Positions 52,517-63,219 of a DNA stretch of 64,000 bases are shown here, piece after piece (the first letter of the stretch is position 1; each line of letters starts with the position of its first letter). The translations under genes were made by a program, and so were the position numbers. Under the pieces are notes generated by a model. That model searched no databases, had not been told where the DNA came from, and saw nothing but the letters and a program-made list of their open reading frames with translations. Origin of the DNA: Schlesneria paludicola DSM 18645 (GTDB lineage Bacteria > Planctomycetota > Planctomycetia > Planctomycetales > Planctomycetaceae); contig CAMBQP010000002.1 of the NCBI GenBank assembly GCA_945869955.1, forward strand, positions 1 to 64,000, written 5' to 3'.

Positions 52517-53566
52517 GTGCTGCACAACACCTGCTTTCGTTCACGGCTTACTTCTCTGCTGCCAGCCGCGGCAGTCCTGTTTTTCGCAGGATTTTCTGCG
52601 ACGACCCTTCAGGCAGAGGATCAATGGATTTCGTTTGCGGGGGGTGACGGACCGGGTAAAGGAAAGCAGATCGTGCTGGTGGGTGGCGACGAGGAATATC
52701 GTTCCGAAGAATGTTTGCCTCAGTTGGCGAAGATCCTTTCGTCCCAGCATGGTTTTCGCTGCACCGTTTTGTTCGCCATCGATCCTGCCTCGGGCGAAAT
52801 TAATCCCGATGTGAACAACAACATTCCCGGCCTGGAATCGCTAAAGACCGCCGACCTGATGATCATTGCCGCCCGGTTTCGCAATCTTCCCGACGAGCAG
52901 ATGCAGCACATTGTTGACTATCTTGAATCGGGTCGCCCGGTGATCGGTCTCCGCACGGCCACGCATTCTTTTAACATTCCCGGTGGCAAGAAGTTTTCGA
53001 AGTATTCGTGGAACACCGATGACAAAACCTATGAACAAGGTTTTGGTCGTCAGGTTCTGGGAGAAACCTGGATCAGCCATCACGGAAATCATGGTTCACA
53101 AAGCACACGGGGACTGATTGCCAAGGGCCAGGAAAAGCATCCGATTCTGCGGGGAATCAAAGAAGGCGAGATTTGGGGCCCGACGGATGTCTATGGTGTC
53201 CGCTTGCCTCTCCCCGGCGATAGCGCACCGCTGGTGTTGGGACAGGTGGTGCAGGGGATGAAGCCGACCGATCCCGCCACGGAAGGGGCTCAAAACAATC
53301 CGATGATGCCGGTTGCCTGGACGAAGAGCTACAAAAGCGCTTCGGGCAAAACGGCTCGAGTCTTCACCACGACGATGGGTTCTTCGACAGACCTGGAAAA
53401 CACAGGGGTCCGAAGGCTGCTGGTGAATGCCACCTACTGGTCGGTCGGTCTCGAAGACAAAATTACCGACACACTGACCACTGGGATCGTCGGCGCATAC
53501 AAACCCTCACCCTTCAAATTTGGCGGCTACGTCAAAGGGAAAAAACCGGCTGACTACGCGAAGTAG
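52517..53566 (+). CDS. ThuA domain-containing secreted protein
   Basis: Signal-like N-terminus; IVLVGGDEEYRSEE, GRPVIGLRTATHSF, WISHHGNHGSQSTRG, ARVFTTTMGSSTDLENTGVRRLLVNATYWSVG. Confidence 0.88.
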   Translation: MLHNTCFRSRLTSLLPAAAVLFFAGFSATTLQAEDQWISFAGGDGPGKGKQIVLVGGDEEYRSEECLPQLAKILSSQHGFRCTVLFAIDPASGEINPDVNNNIPGLESLKTADLMIIAARFRNLPDEQMQHIVDYLESGRPVIGLRTATHSFNIPGGKKFSKYSWNTDDKTYEQGFGRQVLGETWISHHGNHGSQSTRGLIAKGQEKHPILRGIKEGEIWGPTDVYGVRLPLPGDSAPLVLGQVVQGMKPTDPATEGAQNNPMMPVAWTKSYKSASGKTARVFTTTMGSSTDLENTGVRRLLVNATYWSVGLEDKITDTLTTGIVGAYKPSPFKFGGYVKGKKPADYAK

Positions 53567-53728
53567 TCGGGTGTTTCGCTTCACATTCCGAGTTGGCAAG
53601 ATTCCGGGTACGTCCCCCCGCAACGGTCGAAGTATCGCGACGGGGGGCTTGTCGCCTCAATGACGATCATTATATTACGATCATTATTGAGCCTGGGGTA
53701 AGGTTGCTAAATAGGAAGAAGACGATTA

Positions 53729-53910
53729 ACCACAGAGGCACAAAGGCACAGAGAAAAAACGATGGCGAGAGAGTGTGGAAGAATTGGATTTAAAATCAGG
53801 GGGCGGATTTGTCACGGAATTTTCGCTGGGAAATTACAGGATTGATCGCATTTTTCTTTTTAAGAAATTGCCTCGTCTTGTTTTCCTTTGTGTCTTTGTG
53901 CCTCTGTGGT
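53729..53910. repeat. 20-bp inverted repeat 'accacagaggcacaaag(g/a)ca' flanking ~142 bp
   Basis: Left arm 53729-53748, right arm 53891-53910 (reverse complement, 19/20). Confidence 0.85.
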
Positions 53911-53982
53911 AAATCCTGTCTTTTCTGGTTTTCCGCCAGTCGAGCAGATCAATCGCCGACGGGTTGCTGATGGGGGCCGACG

Positions 53983-54177
53983 ATGCTTCGGGATTTTATT
54001 ACCGAGGAAATACGCGAGATTCGACATCGCCTCGCGTCACAATTCGACAACAGCGTCGATCGAATCGGAGAGGACTTGCGCCGACGGCAAGCCGCGTCGG
54101 GCCGGCCAGTCGTGCAATTACCTAAACGCCCACCACGCAATATGGGATTGCCAAACAAGGCGTCCCAGCCGAGTTGA
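53983..54177 (+). CDS. Small conserved-type hypothetical protein
   Basis: MLRDFITEEIREIRHRLASQFDNSVDRIGEDLRRRQAASGRPVVQLPKRPPR resembles a small protein family (R-D-F/I...EV/IR...F..D...I..D...Q..SGR.VV.LP.R) familiar from environmental bacteria. Confidence 0.5.
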   Translation: MLRDFITEEIREIRHRLASQFDNSVDRIGEDLRRRQAASGRPVVQLPKRPPRNMGLPNKASQPS

Positions 54178-54374
54178 GTACCACCAAGCTGACCGATGCC
54201 ATTCAGCCGGTAGTGGATCGGGGCGATGATCCATGCGATTTGTGATGTCACAACGGCAACCTCATCAGGCACAAATACCTCCGGTCGACCCATCCTCGCC
54301 GATCAGATTAAAAACGGCGATTCAAACATTGTGATGTCGTATTTTCAGCGAGAACCGTATCCTCACGGTTTTCA

Positions 54375-54406
54375 CTGAAAGCTGAAAACTGAAAACTGAA
54401 AACTGA
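54375..54406. repeat. ctgaaaa tandem repeat, second copy of the motif at 3668-3728
   Basis: ctgaaagctgaaaactgaaaactgaaaactga. Confidence 0.85.
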
Positions 54407-54414
54407 TCTCCCTG

Positions 54415-56415
54415 CTAAGGCTGCTGAATATCGGCCCAGTTTTCGTCGTAGAAACCGGCTCGTAGTACCTGATCTTCGAGGGGAGTTGTCCCTGCCGTTG
54501 CGGGTGCGGGATCGAGCTTCAGTACTGCCCAGTCGCCCCAATGCGGATACAGCAGGTAGTTGAACTTGGCCAGGTCTGCTTCGCGAAAGGTGTGACCACT
54601 ATTCAGCACGACGTAACGCCCACCATTTCCGGTTAGGGGATTCGGTGCAATCAACGCGGGAAGATGCTCAGCGGACGAGACCGCAGCACCCCCCAGTCTC
54701 AGTGACTCACGCGACCATTCCAGCGGCAGATGCTTGAGGACCCTCGCAATCAAACGATTGCTGCCAGGGTCACCGAAGAGAATCAGGTTTTTCGTCTCGA
54801 TGTCATCCTTTGTGACCGAGACGTCGTCCTTGATGGGAAGTTCGCCACGGAAGTAGTGGTGCCATTCTTCGGCAAAACGGCGAAGACTCGCTTCCGCATA
54901 GACCTGCGCCCGGTCGTTCCAAGGCCGGCCCGTGCCGCGAACGCACAAAAAGGGGGTGGTGAAGGCATCGTCAATCGGCCCCTGCAATCCAGGGCGTTTA
55001 GCGGTCGGTCTCGGTTGGTCGGTTTCGGCCGCGATATCCCAGCCGGATTGTTGTCGCTCAATCACGACGCGATCGCGTGTGAATTCGGTCGGACTCGGAA
55101 AGCGAATTTCTGAGTCCCCCACTTTCAGCGAACGAGGAATCATGGGTAACTTGGATTTTACGATCGCAAAGCGGGTGATGTTCAGCGGTTCTTCGATCAC
55201 CAGTTGGTTGTCTTGCCAGCGGGCTACCAGTTCTGCCCGGGCATAGTGCCGCTGAAGCCCTTCGACTTCGAGCCAGTGGCAGCGGTGGTACTTGAGTGTC
55301 CAGGTGACAAAGCGGAGTCGGTTCGGCGAGCGACGTCCGGGGGCCGCAATCTCGGCAATCCGCCGTAACTGTTCCCCCTGTGTCACCGGATCAATCACAT
55401 GTCCGGTTCCCGGTGAGATCAGGTTGATCAGTTTGAGTCCTTCGCGCTGCATCGCCTCGTCCATCAGCACGTGTGCCTGGAAGAAAACATCCTTTTCACC
55501 CATGCAGGCGATCGCCGGAATGACGGCCGCATTGGCGGCGTAGTCGATCGAATCGAGCATGTGCAGGCCGAGTTCCTGGTGTGCGGGGAGCGGTCCCACT
55601 TTGACAAAGTTGGGAATCGGGGTTTCGGAAAATTTGTGCGTGTCGACATAGCCGCAGTAGGGGCCGAGTGCCACAAAACGATCGGGGTGTTTGAGGCCCA
55701 GATGCCAGGTCCCCGAAGCCCCCATCGACATCCCTCGCAATACAATCCGCTCACGATCAATGTTATAGCGATGACAGACATCCTCGATCGCCTCGAAGAC
55801 ATCGGTTTCGCCCGACCAGCGATAACAATTTTCGACACGCCCCAGCGGATGCAGTTCGAGATACGGTTCGTCGGTGGGTGAACCCTGCTGGGCATCCCCT
55901 TCGTCAAAGCGCGCGATGAACCGCAATTCGCTGATCCCAACGGGGCGACTACTGCCATGCAGGACCACATCCAGACGGATTGGTTTTGCCGGGTCATAAC
56001 TTTTCGGCACGATGACGCCATAGGGTTGAATCGAGCCATCAACGCGTGATTCATAACCGAGTGCGATTTTTCCTCGTCGACTGGTCCAAGTGGGGGTCTG
56101 GTCCGTCAACGCGGCGAGCCGTTGCTTTCCCCTTTGGATCCCCTGTTCGAGCAATTCCCGATCGGCTACGCTGAATTCCCGGTCATACTTCAAGGCCCAG
56201 GCGAGCCCCTTGGCAAAGATGGCGGTGTCTTTCCAGGCGGGTGTGGTCCTCAGGGGATGCTGGTCGAGTTGCTGCTGCAGTTCTTTGGTTGACTGCTCAA
56301 GCTCTTGTCGCTGGAGTTCAGCGAGGGGCAGGGCTGTTTGGGCTCGCCCTTCCTGCGAAAATAGCCCACTTGTCGCGATGATCACCAGTAATCCCAGGCA
56401 TGGCAGACGAAACAT
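54415..56415 (-). CDS. Secreted prolyl-oligopeptidase/esterase-like alpha/beta hydrolase
   Basis: RIVLRGMSMGASGTWHLGLKHPDRFVALGPYCGY nucleophile region; signal-like N-terminus. Confidence 0.82.
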   Translation of the reverse strand: MFRLPCLGLLVIIATSGLFSQEGRAQTALPLAELQRQELEQSTKELQQQLDQHPLRTTPAWKDTAIFAKGLAWALKYDREFSVADRELLEQGIQRGKQRLAALTDQTPTWTSRRGKIALGYESRVDGSIQPYGVIVPKSYDPAKPIRLDVVLHGSSRPVGISELRFIARFDEGDAQQGSPTDEPYLELHPLGRVENCYRWSGETDVFEAIEDVCHRYNIDRERIVLRGMSMGASGTWHLGLKHPDRFVALGPYCGYVDTHKFSETPIPNFVKVGPLPAHQELGLHMLDSIDYAANAAVIPAIACMGEKDVFFQAHVLMDEAMQREGLKLINLISPGTGHVIDPVTQGEQLRRIAEIAAPGRRSPNRLRFVTWTLKYHRCHWLEVEGLQRHYARAELVARWQDNQLVIEEPLNITRFAIVKSKLPMIPRSLKVGDSEIRFPSPTEFTRDRVVIERQQSGWDIAAETDQPRPTAKRPGLQGPIDDAFTTPFLCVRGTGRPWNDRAQVYAEASLRRFAEEWHHYFRGELPIKDDVSVTKDDIETKNLILFGDPGSNRLIARVLKHLPLEWSRESLRLGGAAVSSAEHLPALIAPNPLTGNGGRYVVLNSGHTFREADLAKFNYLLYPHWGDWAVLKLDPAPATAGTTPLEDQVLRAGFYDENWADIQQP

Positions 56416-56562
56416 GGCAGATCCTTAGCTCGAGATCTTTGTGATAGCAGTCAGTTGAAAAAGGGGGACAGACACCTCGCACGGCGTAGGATTCCCGTTT
56501 TTTTGATTTCGGTCGGAGTCAGTCCCCGTTTTTCAATAGGCTGAGAGGGTCATACGTTTTTC

Positions 56563-58248
56563 TCAGGATTTCTGCTGATGACGGGCCTGTCGTTTTGGAA
56601 CATCCGGTTCGTCACGGTTGTCACCATCACGCCCCCCCTCACGACCCCGTTCGCGACTGGTGAGTTCGTTCAAATAAGGCCGCAGACAATGCGGCTTGTC
56701 GCTACGGCCTCCACGCTGATAATCACGCCACAACGAGGCGGCGATCTCTTCGGCAGCCTGCTTTTTGATTTCGACCAGGTAGCGGAAGACCAGTTCCAGC
56801 AGACGGCTCAGCGGGATTCCGTGCGTCTTTCGTTCCTGTTCAAACAACCAGATGGCGAGCTGATGAAACTCATCGAAGGGGGAGGCCGGTGCAGGTCGGG
56901 CTGTGGGTGTGGAAGTCGGTACAATCCGGTCTGTGGGGACAACCGTCGAGGTGGTGACGCCGGGATCGGTCTCGTGCCAGAGTCGGGGAAGTGTTTCAAC
57001 AAAGTTGCCACTGTTCGCCACGGCATCCCAGAACTTGGCAAACCGGCGAAGTTGCTGCACGGTGGAAAAATCGAGCACGCTGGTCGAGAGGATTTCGTAG
57101 GGGGGATGCGGGCTGTAGATCATTTTCCATTCGGCGTCATGGCGGGTGATTGGCGTCCCACGTAACCGCTTGAGAATCCCGACCTGAATTTCATGCGGTT
57201 CCAGGCGAACCAGGCGGTCAAATCCTGCGGCAAAACTGGAAATCGTTTCGCCTGGAAGTCCGACAATCAGATCGGCATGGACGTGAACTCCGGTGCTCGA
57301 CCGCAACCAGCGCAGGTTCTGCTCGGTCAGTTCATTATCTTGATGGCGGCTGATTCGTTCACAAACATCGGGATTAAAGGTCTGGATCCCGACTTCAAAC
57401 TGCAGGGCCCCCGCCGGAAAACGGACGATCAATTCCTTCAGTGCTTCGGGTAATCGATCGGGAATCATTTCGAAATGCAGGAAGAGTCCCGGTTGATACC
57501 GTTCGAGAAAGAATTCGAGAATCGCCCGACCAACTCGCAAATTCAAATTGAAAGTGCGATCAACAAACTTGAATTGACGAGCTCCTCGTCGCAGCAGCGA
57601 ATCCATCGCAGAGAGAAACGGCTCTAACGAAAATTGGCGGACGGGGATATCGAGTGCCGACAGGCAGAATTCACAGGTGAAGGGACACCCCCGCGACGCC
57701 TCGACGTAGATCACCCGATGAGCGATATCATCCGCCGTATAAAGGTCGTAGGGTAACACCAGGTCGGTTAATAACGGTAGTGGTGCGGTGAGCGACTTGC
57801 TGCCTGCGATCAACGAGAGTGGCCGGGGATCAGGGTCGGCTGCGGGGGAGGGGGTCGCGCTATTCAGTTTTTCTCGGCAAAAGCGGGGGAATTCCAGATC
57901 CGCTTCGCCGGCGATTACATGATCGGCCAGCCGCACGATCGGTTGATCTTCCGCTTCATAGCTGACCTCGGGACCTCCCAGTACCACAATGATGTCGGGT
58001 CGCAGACGCTTCAGATCGGCCACCAGCCGTGTGGTTTCGTCGACATTCCAGATTGAAACCCCCAGGCCGACAATTCGGGGGTTCTCTTCCAAAATGGTGG
58101 CCAGAATTTCGAGCGTTGGTTGTTGGATCGTGAATTCGAGCAACGTGGTGCGGCTCTGCAATTCACCCATATTGGCCAGCAGATAACGCAGTCCAAAGGC
58201 GCAGTGGATATAACGGGCATTCAACGTCGCCAGGACGATTTCAGCCAT
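56563..58248 (-). CDS. B12-binding domain radical SAM protein
   Basis: [47 protein letters not shown] (CxxxCxxC). Confidence 0.9.
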   Translation of the reverse strand: MAEIVLATLNARYIHCAFGLRYLLANMGELQSRTTLLEFTIQQPTLEILATILEENPRIVGLGVSIWNVDETTRLVADLKRLRPDIIVVLGGPEVSYEAEDQPIVRLADHVIAGEADLEFPRFCREKLNSATPSPAADPDPRPLSLIAGSKSLTAPLPLLTDLVLPYDLYTADDIAHRVIYVEASRGCPFTCEFCLSALDIPVRQFSLEPFLSAMDSLLRRGARQFKFVDRTFNLNLRVGRAILEFFLERYQPGLFLHFEMIPDRLPEALKELIVRFPAGALQFEVGIQTFNPDVCERISRHQDNELTEQNLRWLRSSTGVHVHADLIVGLPGETISSFAAGFDRLVRLEPHEIQVGILKRLRGTPITRHDAEWKMIYSPHPPYEILSTSVLDFSTVQQLRRFAKFWDAVANSGNFVETLPRLWHETDPGVTTSTVVPTDRIVPTSTPTARPAPASPFDEFHQLAIWLFEQERKTHGIPLSRLLELVFRYLVEIKKQAAEEIAASLWRDYQRGGRSDKPHCLRPYLNELTSRERGREGGRDGDNRDEPDVPKRQARHQQKS

Positions 58249-58254
58249 GGGGCG

Positions 58255-59016
58255 TCATCCGCCTAACTGTCGGCGCAGATCATCGAAGCGATCTTGCAAG
58301 GTGGCGAATTCTGAGCGGACAGAACGGACTTCTTCCCGCAGTTCTCGTACAAGCGTTTCGAGATTCGCGATCCGCCCGTCCCCGGCAGAACTCGCCTCGT
58401 CAGTGGGACGAGAGACAGGACGGCTGATCGAGGGACTTGGGCTGGGGGCCGGTGCCTCCGCTTCGTCGGCGCGGTACTCGGCCAGGGGTTCGTGGTTTTC
58501 AGAATGCGGATACAGGTCGTGATCGACTTCGATCCCCCGTCGTTCGAGCGGACCGTTGGCTCGGACAAGTCCGGCAGCCATGAGGACTTGAAGTTCTCGT
58601 CGCAGATCTTCCTGCGAATCGATCATCACCATGCGACTGGCTCGGGAGCGCAGTTCACCCAGTTGCTGTTTTCCCCGCAACATCAGCTCGGTCATGATTG
58701 CCAGCTGGGGTTCGTTGAGTGTCGTCTTGTGACGCATGTAATGTCGGTAACGTTCGGTTCGCCCACTCTCGGTATGCAGGCAGGCGATCAGTCCCCGTTC
58801 CTGTAAGGCGGCCAGGGTTTCCTGAACATCGTCTTCATCATAATTCGAAATGGGGTCGCGGTTATTTTTCTGGTTGCATCCGGTCGTCGTTCCCTTGAGC
58901 GTCATTGGGTACTGGTCCGGAACCGTAAAGGCCTTTTCCAGTAAGACACCGAGCACTCGGCGCTGCTTGCGGGGCATATCCTTCAGCGAAACTTGTTCTT
59001 TTTCAGGTTCGGTCAC
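58255..59016 (-). CDS. YceH family (DUF480) protein
   Basis: RVLGVLLEKAFTVPDQYPMTLKGTTTGCNQKNNRDPISNYDEDDVQETLAALQERGL. Confidence 0.9.
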   Translation of the reverse strand: MTEPEKEQVSLKDMPRKQRRVLGVLLEKAFTVPDQYPMTLKGTTTGCNQKNNRDPISNYDEDDVQETLAALQERGLIACLHTESGRTERYRHYMRHKTTLNEPQLAIMTELMLRGKQQLGELRSRASRMVMIDSQEDLRRELQVLMAAGLVRANGPLERRGIEVDHDLYPHSENHEPLAEYRADEAEAPAPSPSPSISRPVSRPTDEASSAGDGRIANLETLVRELREEVRSVRSEFATLQDRFDDLRRQLGG

Positions 59017-59058
59017 AATGAGTACTCGTAAGTGTCAGGCGAATCGAGTTTATTTAGG

Positions 59059-60042
59059 TTATTGCGGGAGTTCGGGTGCCGTATGAGCCGGATAGCTGGC
59101 ACTGCTGAGTCCCTCTTTCAGGAACGTGATCAGATCTGCCGCTTCATCAGTCGATAGCTTGAGCGGAAAAAGTTCTTCATCGACTTGTGGGCCAGGGGTT
59201 CCCCCCTTGATGTAATGAGCGATCACTTCTTCGAGCGTCTTGAGGCTCCCATCGTGCATATAGGGAGCGGTTCTCGCGATCTCACGCAGGGTCGGTGTTT
59301 TGAACGAACCTTTGTCGCCGAGTGACTTGCTGATGGCGGCACGCCCTTCGTCGGTCCCTGGAAGTCCGATGTTGTGAAATCCGTTGTCGGTGAAGTTGGG
59401 GCCAGCATGGCAAGCGACACAGTTGGCTTTGCCGAAGAAGAGCTTCATTCCCCGTTGTGCTGCGACGGAAAGAGCGGCCTGGTCACCCGCCTTGAATCGG
59501 TCGTAAGGGGCGTCGCCGGAAAGAATGGTACGCTCGTACGCGGCAATCGCTTTACCAATTCCCGCAGAGGTGACTTCGGTACCGAAAACTTTCTGGAACT
59601 GAGTTTTATAGCCCTCGATTCCATTCAGCCGGGCGACGACCGCGTCGAGGGGCATGTTCATTTCGATCGGATTTTGAATCGGTCCCAAGGCTTGCTCTTC
59701 CAGCGATTTGGCCCGTCCATCCCAAAACTGGAACTGTTGCAGGGCGGCATTGATCACGGTCGGGGAATTTCGTCCCCCTTTTTTTCCTTCCACTCCCGTG
59801 GCAAATTGGTCCCCGTTGCTGAATCCCTTGGCGGGATCATGGCACGAGGCACAGGAAACCTTGTTGTCCGACGAGAGGCGTCCATCAAAGTAAAGCTGTT
59901 TCCCCAGGGCGATCTTTTCGTCGGTCGGCAGATTGTCTTTGGGATAGGAAATCGGTGGCAGGCCAGCCGGTTCAGCAGCACAGGCCGATTCGGGCTGGAT
60001 CAGCAGACTTAGCAGCAGCAGGCAACAGATCATTCGCAACAT
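59059..60042 (-). CDS. Di-heme cytochrome c peroxidase (MauG/CcpA type)
   Basis: Two CxxCH motifs (CASCHDP, CVACHAG), KIALGKQLYFDGRLSSDNKVSC, TPTLREIARTAPYMHDGSLKTLEEVI. Confidence 0.94.
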   Translation of the reverse strand: MLRMICCLLLLSLLIQPESACAAEPAGLPPISYPKDNLPTDEKIALGKQLYFDGRLSSDNKVSCASCHDPAKGFSNGDQFATGVEGKKGGRNSPTVINAALQQFQFWDGRAKSLEEQALGPIQNPIEMNMPLDAVVARLNGIEGYKTQFQKVFGTEVTSAGIGKAIAAYERTILSGDAPYDRFKAGDQAALSVAAQRGMKLFFGKANCVACHAGPNFTDNGFHNIGLPGTDEGRAAISKSLGDKGSFKTPTLREIARTAPYMHDGSLKTLEEVIAHYIKGGTPGPQVDEELFPLKLSTDEAADLITFLKEGLSSASYPAHTAPELPQ

Positions 60043-60168
60043 CAGCAGATTCCTCGGGGATCATGTAACGGGATTGGGGGGCCGCGCTGGTTTCTGGTCG
60101 AGTTCGATTCGCTGCGGTCACCTGCATTATTCTTGAGTGAGCCGTCGAGCCTTTCAAGAGCTCGTCAC

Positions 60169-61452
60169 TCAATCCATTCGAACCCAAATTGTTTTGAGGT
60201 ATTCCGACTCGGGACAATTGGTCGAAATCGGGTGATCCGGTGCCGCACCCGTCCGGGCGAGAATCTGGCCGCGCCGCCCCACTTCAGGAGCGGCATTCAC
60301 AATCTTGTTGAATTCGGCCATGTCGAGCAGTCCCGAGCAGCTGCAGGTCAGCAGGATCCCGCCGGGATTGACCAACTGCATCGCGAGGCGATTGAGGTCA
60401 AAATATTTGTGTCGCCCCTCTTCGATTTCCGCTCGACTCCGAATCAGTTTCGGGGGATCCAGCACCACGACATCAAACCGCTTTTTATTCCGCAGCATGT
60501 CTCGCATATAGCCAAAGACTTCGGCCTGGACAAAATTGATTTTCACCTGGTTGAGATTCGCATTTTCACGAGCGAGGACAACAGTTTCTTCATCCAGTTC
60601 CACGCCGGTTACTTCGGCCGCTTGACCAAGTCGCTTGGCTTGTAAGGCAAAGCCACCGGTGTAACAGCAGAGGTCGAGGACCGATTTTCCGCTGCAGTAT
60701 TGGGCCAGCTGTTTCCGATTGTCTCGTTGGTCACAGTAAAAGCCGGTCTTGTGACCGCCGGCAAAATTGATGCGGAACCGCGTTCCATGTTCGACCACCG
60801 TCGTCTTGGCAGGAACCTCGGCGGATCCGTAAGGCGTTGCGGAAAAACCTTCGTGATCCTGCGACATCGGTGCGGCGCGCAGCACACCATGCTTTGTTCC
60901 GGTCAGCACATCGAGTTGGCTCAGGATCGCTTCGGCCCGCTGGTACATTCCGAGCGAAAAACATTCTGCCACGAGGACATCACCAAACCGATCGACGACG
61001 AGACCGGGCAGGCCATCTGCCTCGGCGTGAATCACGCGGTACGCCTGGGTCACTTCGTCCAAGTGCAGAGTCTCGCGGCGGAGTGCCACCGCCTGTGCCA
61101 GCCGCTCGCTCCACCAGAGCGCATCGGGTCGGCGTTGGCCTGCCCGTAAGACTCGTACTGCAATTTCGGCTTCGGGATTAAACAACCCAAACCCGATAAT
61201 TTCACCGCTGGTCGAGTTTAGCTGGACCAGATCACCGGGCATGGCGCTACGGGAAATTTGTCCGATTTGCTTCCGATAGACAAACGGATGCCAGAGTGCC
61301 CCACCCAGGCGGACTTCCACCTGCGGCAGCGGCTCGTTGTCCTCAGGGCAAAGCGGACGTTGTTCGAGCAATTCACGAGGAATTGCTGGGGAAGAACGGC
61401 GGGAATTTTCATAGCGCCGTGAAGACGAAGAGGATTGCGGGTTTCGGTTCAT
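60169..61452 (-). CDS. PUA-domain class I SAM-dependent rRNA methyltransferase (RlmI-like)
   Basis: LPGLVVDRFGDVLVAE, GHKTGFYCDQRDNRKQLAQY, VLDLCCYTGGFALQAKRLG, DVVVLDPPKL. Start at internal MNRNPQ. Confidence 0.9.
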   Translation of the reverse strand: MNRNPQSSSSSRRYENSRRSSPAIPRELLEQRPLCPEDNEPLPQVEVRLGGALWHPFVYRKQIGQISRSAMPGDLVQLNSTSGEIIGFGLFNPEAEIAVRVLRAGQRRPDALWWSERLAQAVALRRETLHLDEVTQAYRVIHAEADGLPGLVVDRFGDVLVAECFSLGMYQRAEAILSQLDVLTGTKHGVLRAAPMSQDHEGFSATPYGSAEVPAKTTVVEHGTRFRINFAGGHKTGFYCDQRDNRKQLAQYCSGKSVLDLCCYTGGFALQAKRLGQAAEVTGVELDEETVVLARENANLNQVKINFVQAEVFGYMRDMLRNKKRFDVVVLDPPKLIRSRAEIEEGRHKYFDLNRLAMQLVNPGGILLTCSCSGLLDMAEFNKIVNAAPEVGRRGQILARTGAAPDHPISTNCPESEYLKTIWVRMD

Positions 61453-61658
61453 GCACCCATCGTAATGGACTCGCGAACCGCTCACAATCACCAACGGACT
61501 GACAATCGCCAATCCGGCCAGAACCGACTGGTTTGACCGGTCGGCGGCGGAGGACGGCAGACGACGGCAGAGGGCTGACGACGGTTCCGTGGGCCTCGGC
61601 TCCACGCAAAACGACGGGGGACTTGGGGTGTGAGGTCGTGGCAGGTTGCGACAGCTCC

Positions 61659-61712
61659 CGAAAAAACAAAACACGACAAAACCAGGCTTTGAAACCTGCT
61701 TTTGTCGTGTTC
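61659..61712 (-). terminator. Rho-independent terminator of the clpP locus
   Basis: Minus strand acacgacaaaagcaggtttcaaagcctggttttgtcgtgttttgtttttt: long stem then T-rich tract, 3' of clpP. Confidence 0.85.
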
Positions 61713-61756
61713 AGCGTTTAATCCATGGATCTATTGGCTGGTACGAGCGTCGCCGA

Positions 61757-62371
61757 TCAGGCCGAGGTTGTCGGCGCGGTGGGTGAAGGGAGGTGATCGA
61801 GCACGCTATCAATCAACCCGTACGCTTGTGCTTCTTCCGCCGACATAAAGTTGTCGCGATCGGTGTCTTGTTCGATTTTGTCCAAGGTCTGGCCGGTATG
61901 CTTGAGCATGAGCTCATTCATCCGTCGCTTGGTCCGAATCACTTCCTTGGCGTGAATCTGCAACTCGACTGCGGTCCCCTGCATTCCTGCGAGAGGCTGG
62001 TGAATCATGATCCGGCTGTTTGGGAGTGCGAACCGCTTCCCCTTGGTCCCAGCGGTCAAGAGCATGGCACCCATACTGGCGCATTGACCGAGGCAGTAGG
62101 TGGCGACATCACAGCTGATGAACTGCATGGTGTCATAAATCGCCATCCCGGAGGTGATCGATCCACCGGGGCTGTTGATGTACATGTGAATGTCGGCTTT
62201 GCTGTCTTCGAATTGCAGGTACAGCAATTGCGCCACGATGCTGTTAGCAACATCATCGTTGATCGCACTTCCCAGCAGGATGATGCGATCACGCAGCAGA
62301 CGACTGTAGATGTCCATCGCCCGCTCGTCGCGGCCATTTTTTTCGATGACGTAGGGAACGAGTGAAGTCAT
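61757..62371 (-). CDS. clpP: ATP-dependent Clp protease proteolytic subunit ClpP (copy 1)
   Basis: [57 protein letters not shown] (Ser), MIHQPLAG (His), [13 protein letters not shown] (Asp). Confidence 0.96.
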   Translation of the reverse strand: MTSLVPYVIEKNGRDERAMDIYSRLLRDRIILLGSAINDDVANSIVAQLLYLQFEDSKADIHMYINSPGGSITSGMAIYDTMQFISCDVATYCLGQCASMGAMLLTAGTKGKRFALPNSRIMIHQPLAGMQGTAVELQIHAKEVIRTKRRMNELMLKHTGQTLDKIEQDTDRDNFMSAEEAQAYGLIDSVLDHLPSPTAPTTSA

Positions 62372-62577
62372 AGCGGAAAACTCGCTGATCGTTGGTGACG
62401 GTTGACAGCGTGATCACCCAGGGGTCATCACGCTGGTGACTCGAACAGTTGGTTGGGGTTCGAATCGACTTTGATACATAAAATACTGGACAAGCCAGAT
62501 GGATAAGCATGTACGGGGAGTCAACAAATCGCAGGAGGTTGAATTCGCTCCACGGTCTTTTGACTACTCCCTGCCGA

Positions 62578-63219
62578 CTAGGTTGTCGTTGTCGTCGCTG
62601 TGACAGCGGGCTTGTTCTTGGGATTGATCAGGATTTCATCGATCAGCCCGTATTCCTTGGCTTGAAGGGCAGTCAAGTAGCGATCCCGTCCGGTATCCTT
62701 GGCAATCACTTCGACCGGTTGTCCGGTGTGTTGTGAGAGAATGACGTTCAGAACTTCGCGGGTTTCCAGGATTTCTTGTGCCTGGATCTCGATGTCAGAG
62801 ACCTGACCACCCACTTCGCCGTACGGCTGATGAATCATCATTTTGGCATGCGGAAGAATGAAACGTTTCCCTTTTGTGCCCCCTGCAACCAGGATCGCAC
62901 CACCACTGGCAGCCAGTCCGACGCAATAGGTGGCGACACTGCACTGCAGGAACTGCATGGTGTCGTAGATCGCCATCGTCGCCGAAACCGATCCACCGGG
63001 CGAGTTGATATAAAAATGAACATCCTGATGTTTGTTTTCAGACTGCAGGAATAACAGTTTCATGACGATCAGGTTAGCGCTGGCGTCATGAATCGGGCCG
63101 TCCAGGAAAACGATCCGGTTTTCCAGCAACAGATCGCCGATACCCATTTGACGCTGCCGCGCGTAATCACGAGACGCATTCATCTGCGGAGACATGGATC
63201 CACGATACGAGTCCAGCAT
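62578..63219 (-). CDS. clpP: ClpP-family protease subunit (copy 2)
   Basis: [57 protein letters not shown] (Ser), MIHQPYGE (His), DTGRDRYLTALQA (Asp). Confidence 0.95.
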   Translation of the reverse strand: MLDSYRGSMSPQMNASRDYARQRQMGIGDLLLENRIVFLDGPIHDASANLIVMKLLFLQSENKHQDVHFYINSPGGSVSATMAIYDTMQFLQCSVATYCVGLAASGGAILVAGGTKGKRFILPHAKMMIHQPYGEVGGQVSDIEIQAQEILETREVLNVILSQHTGQPVEVIAKDTGRDRYLTALQAKEYGLIDEILINPKNKPAVTATTTTT

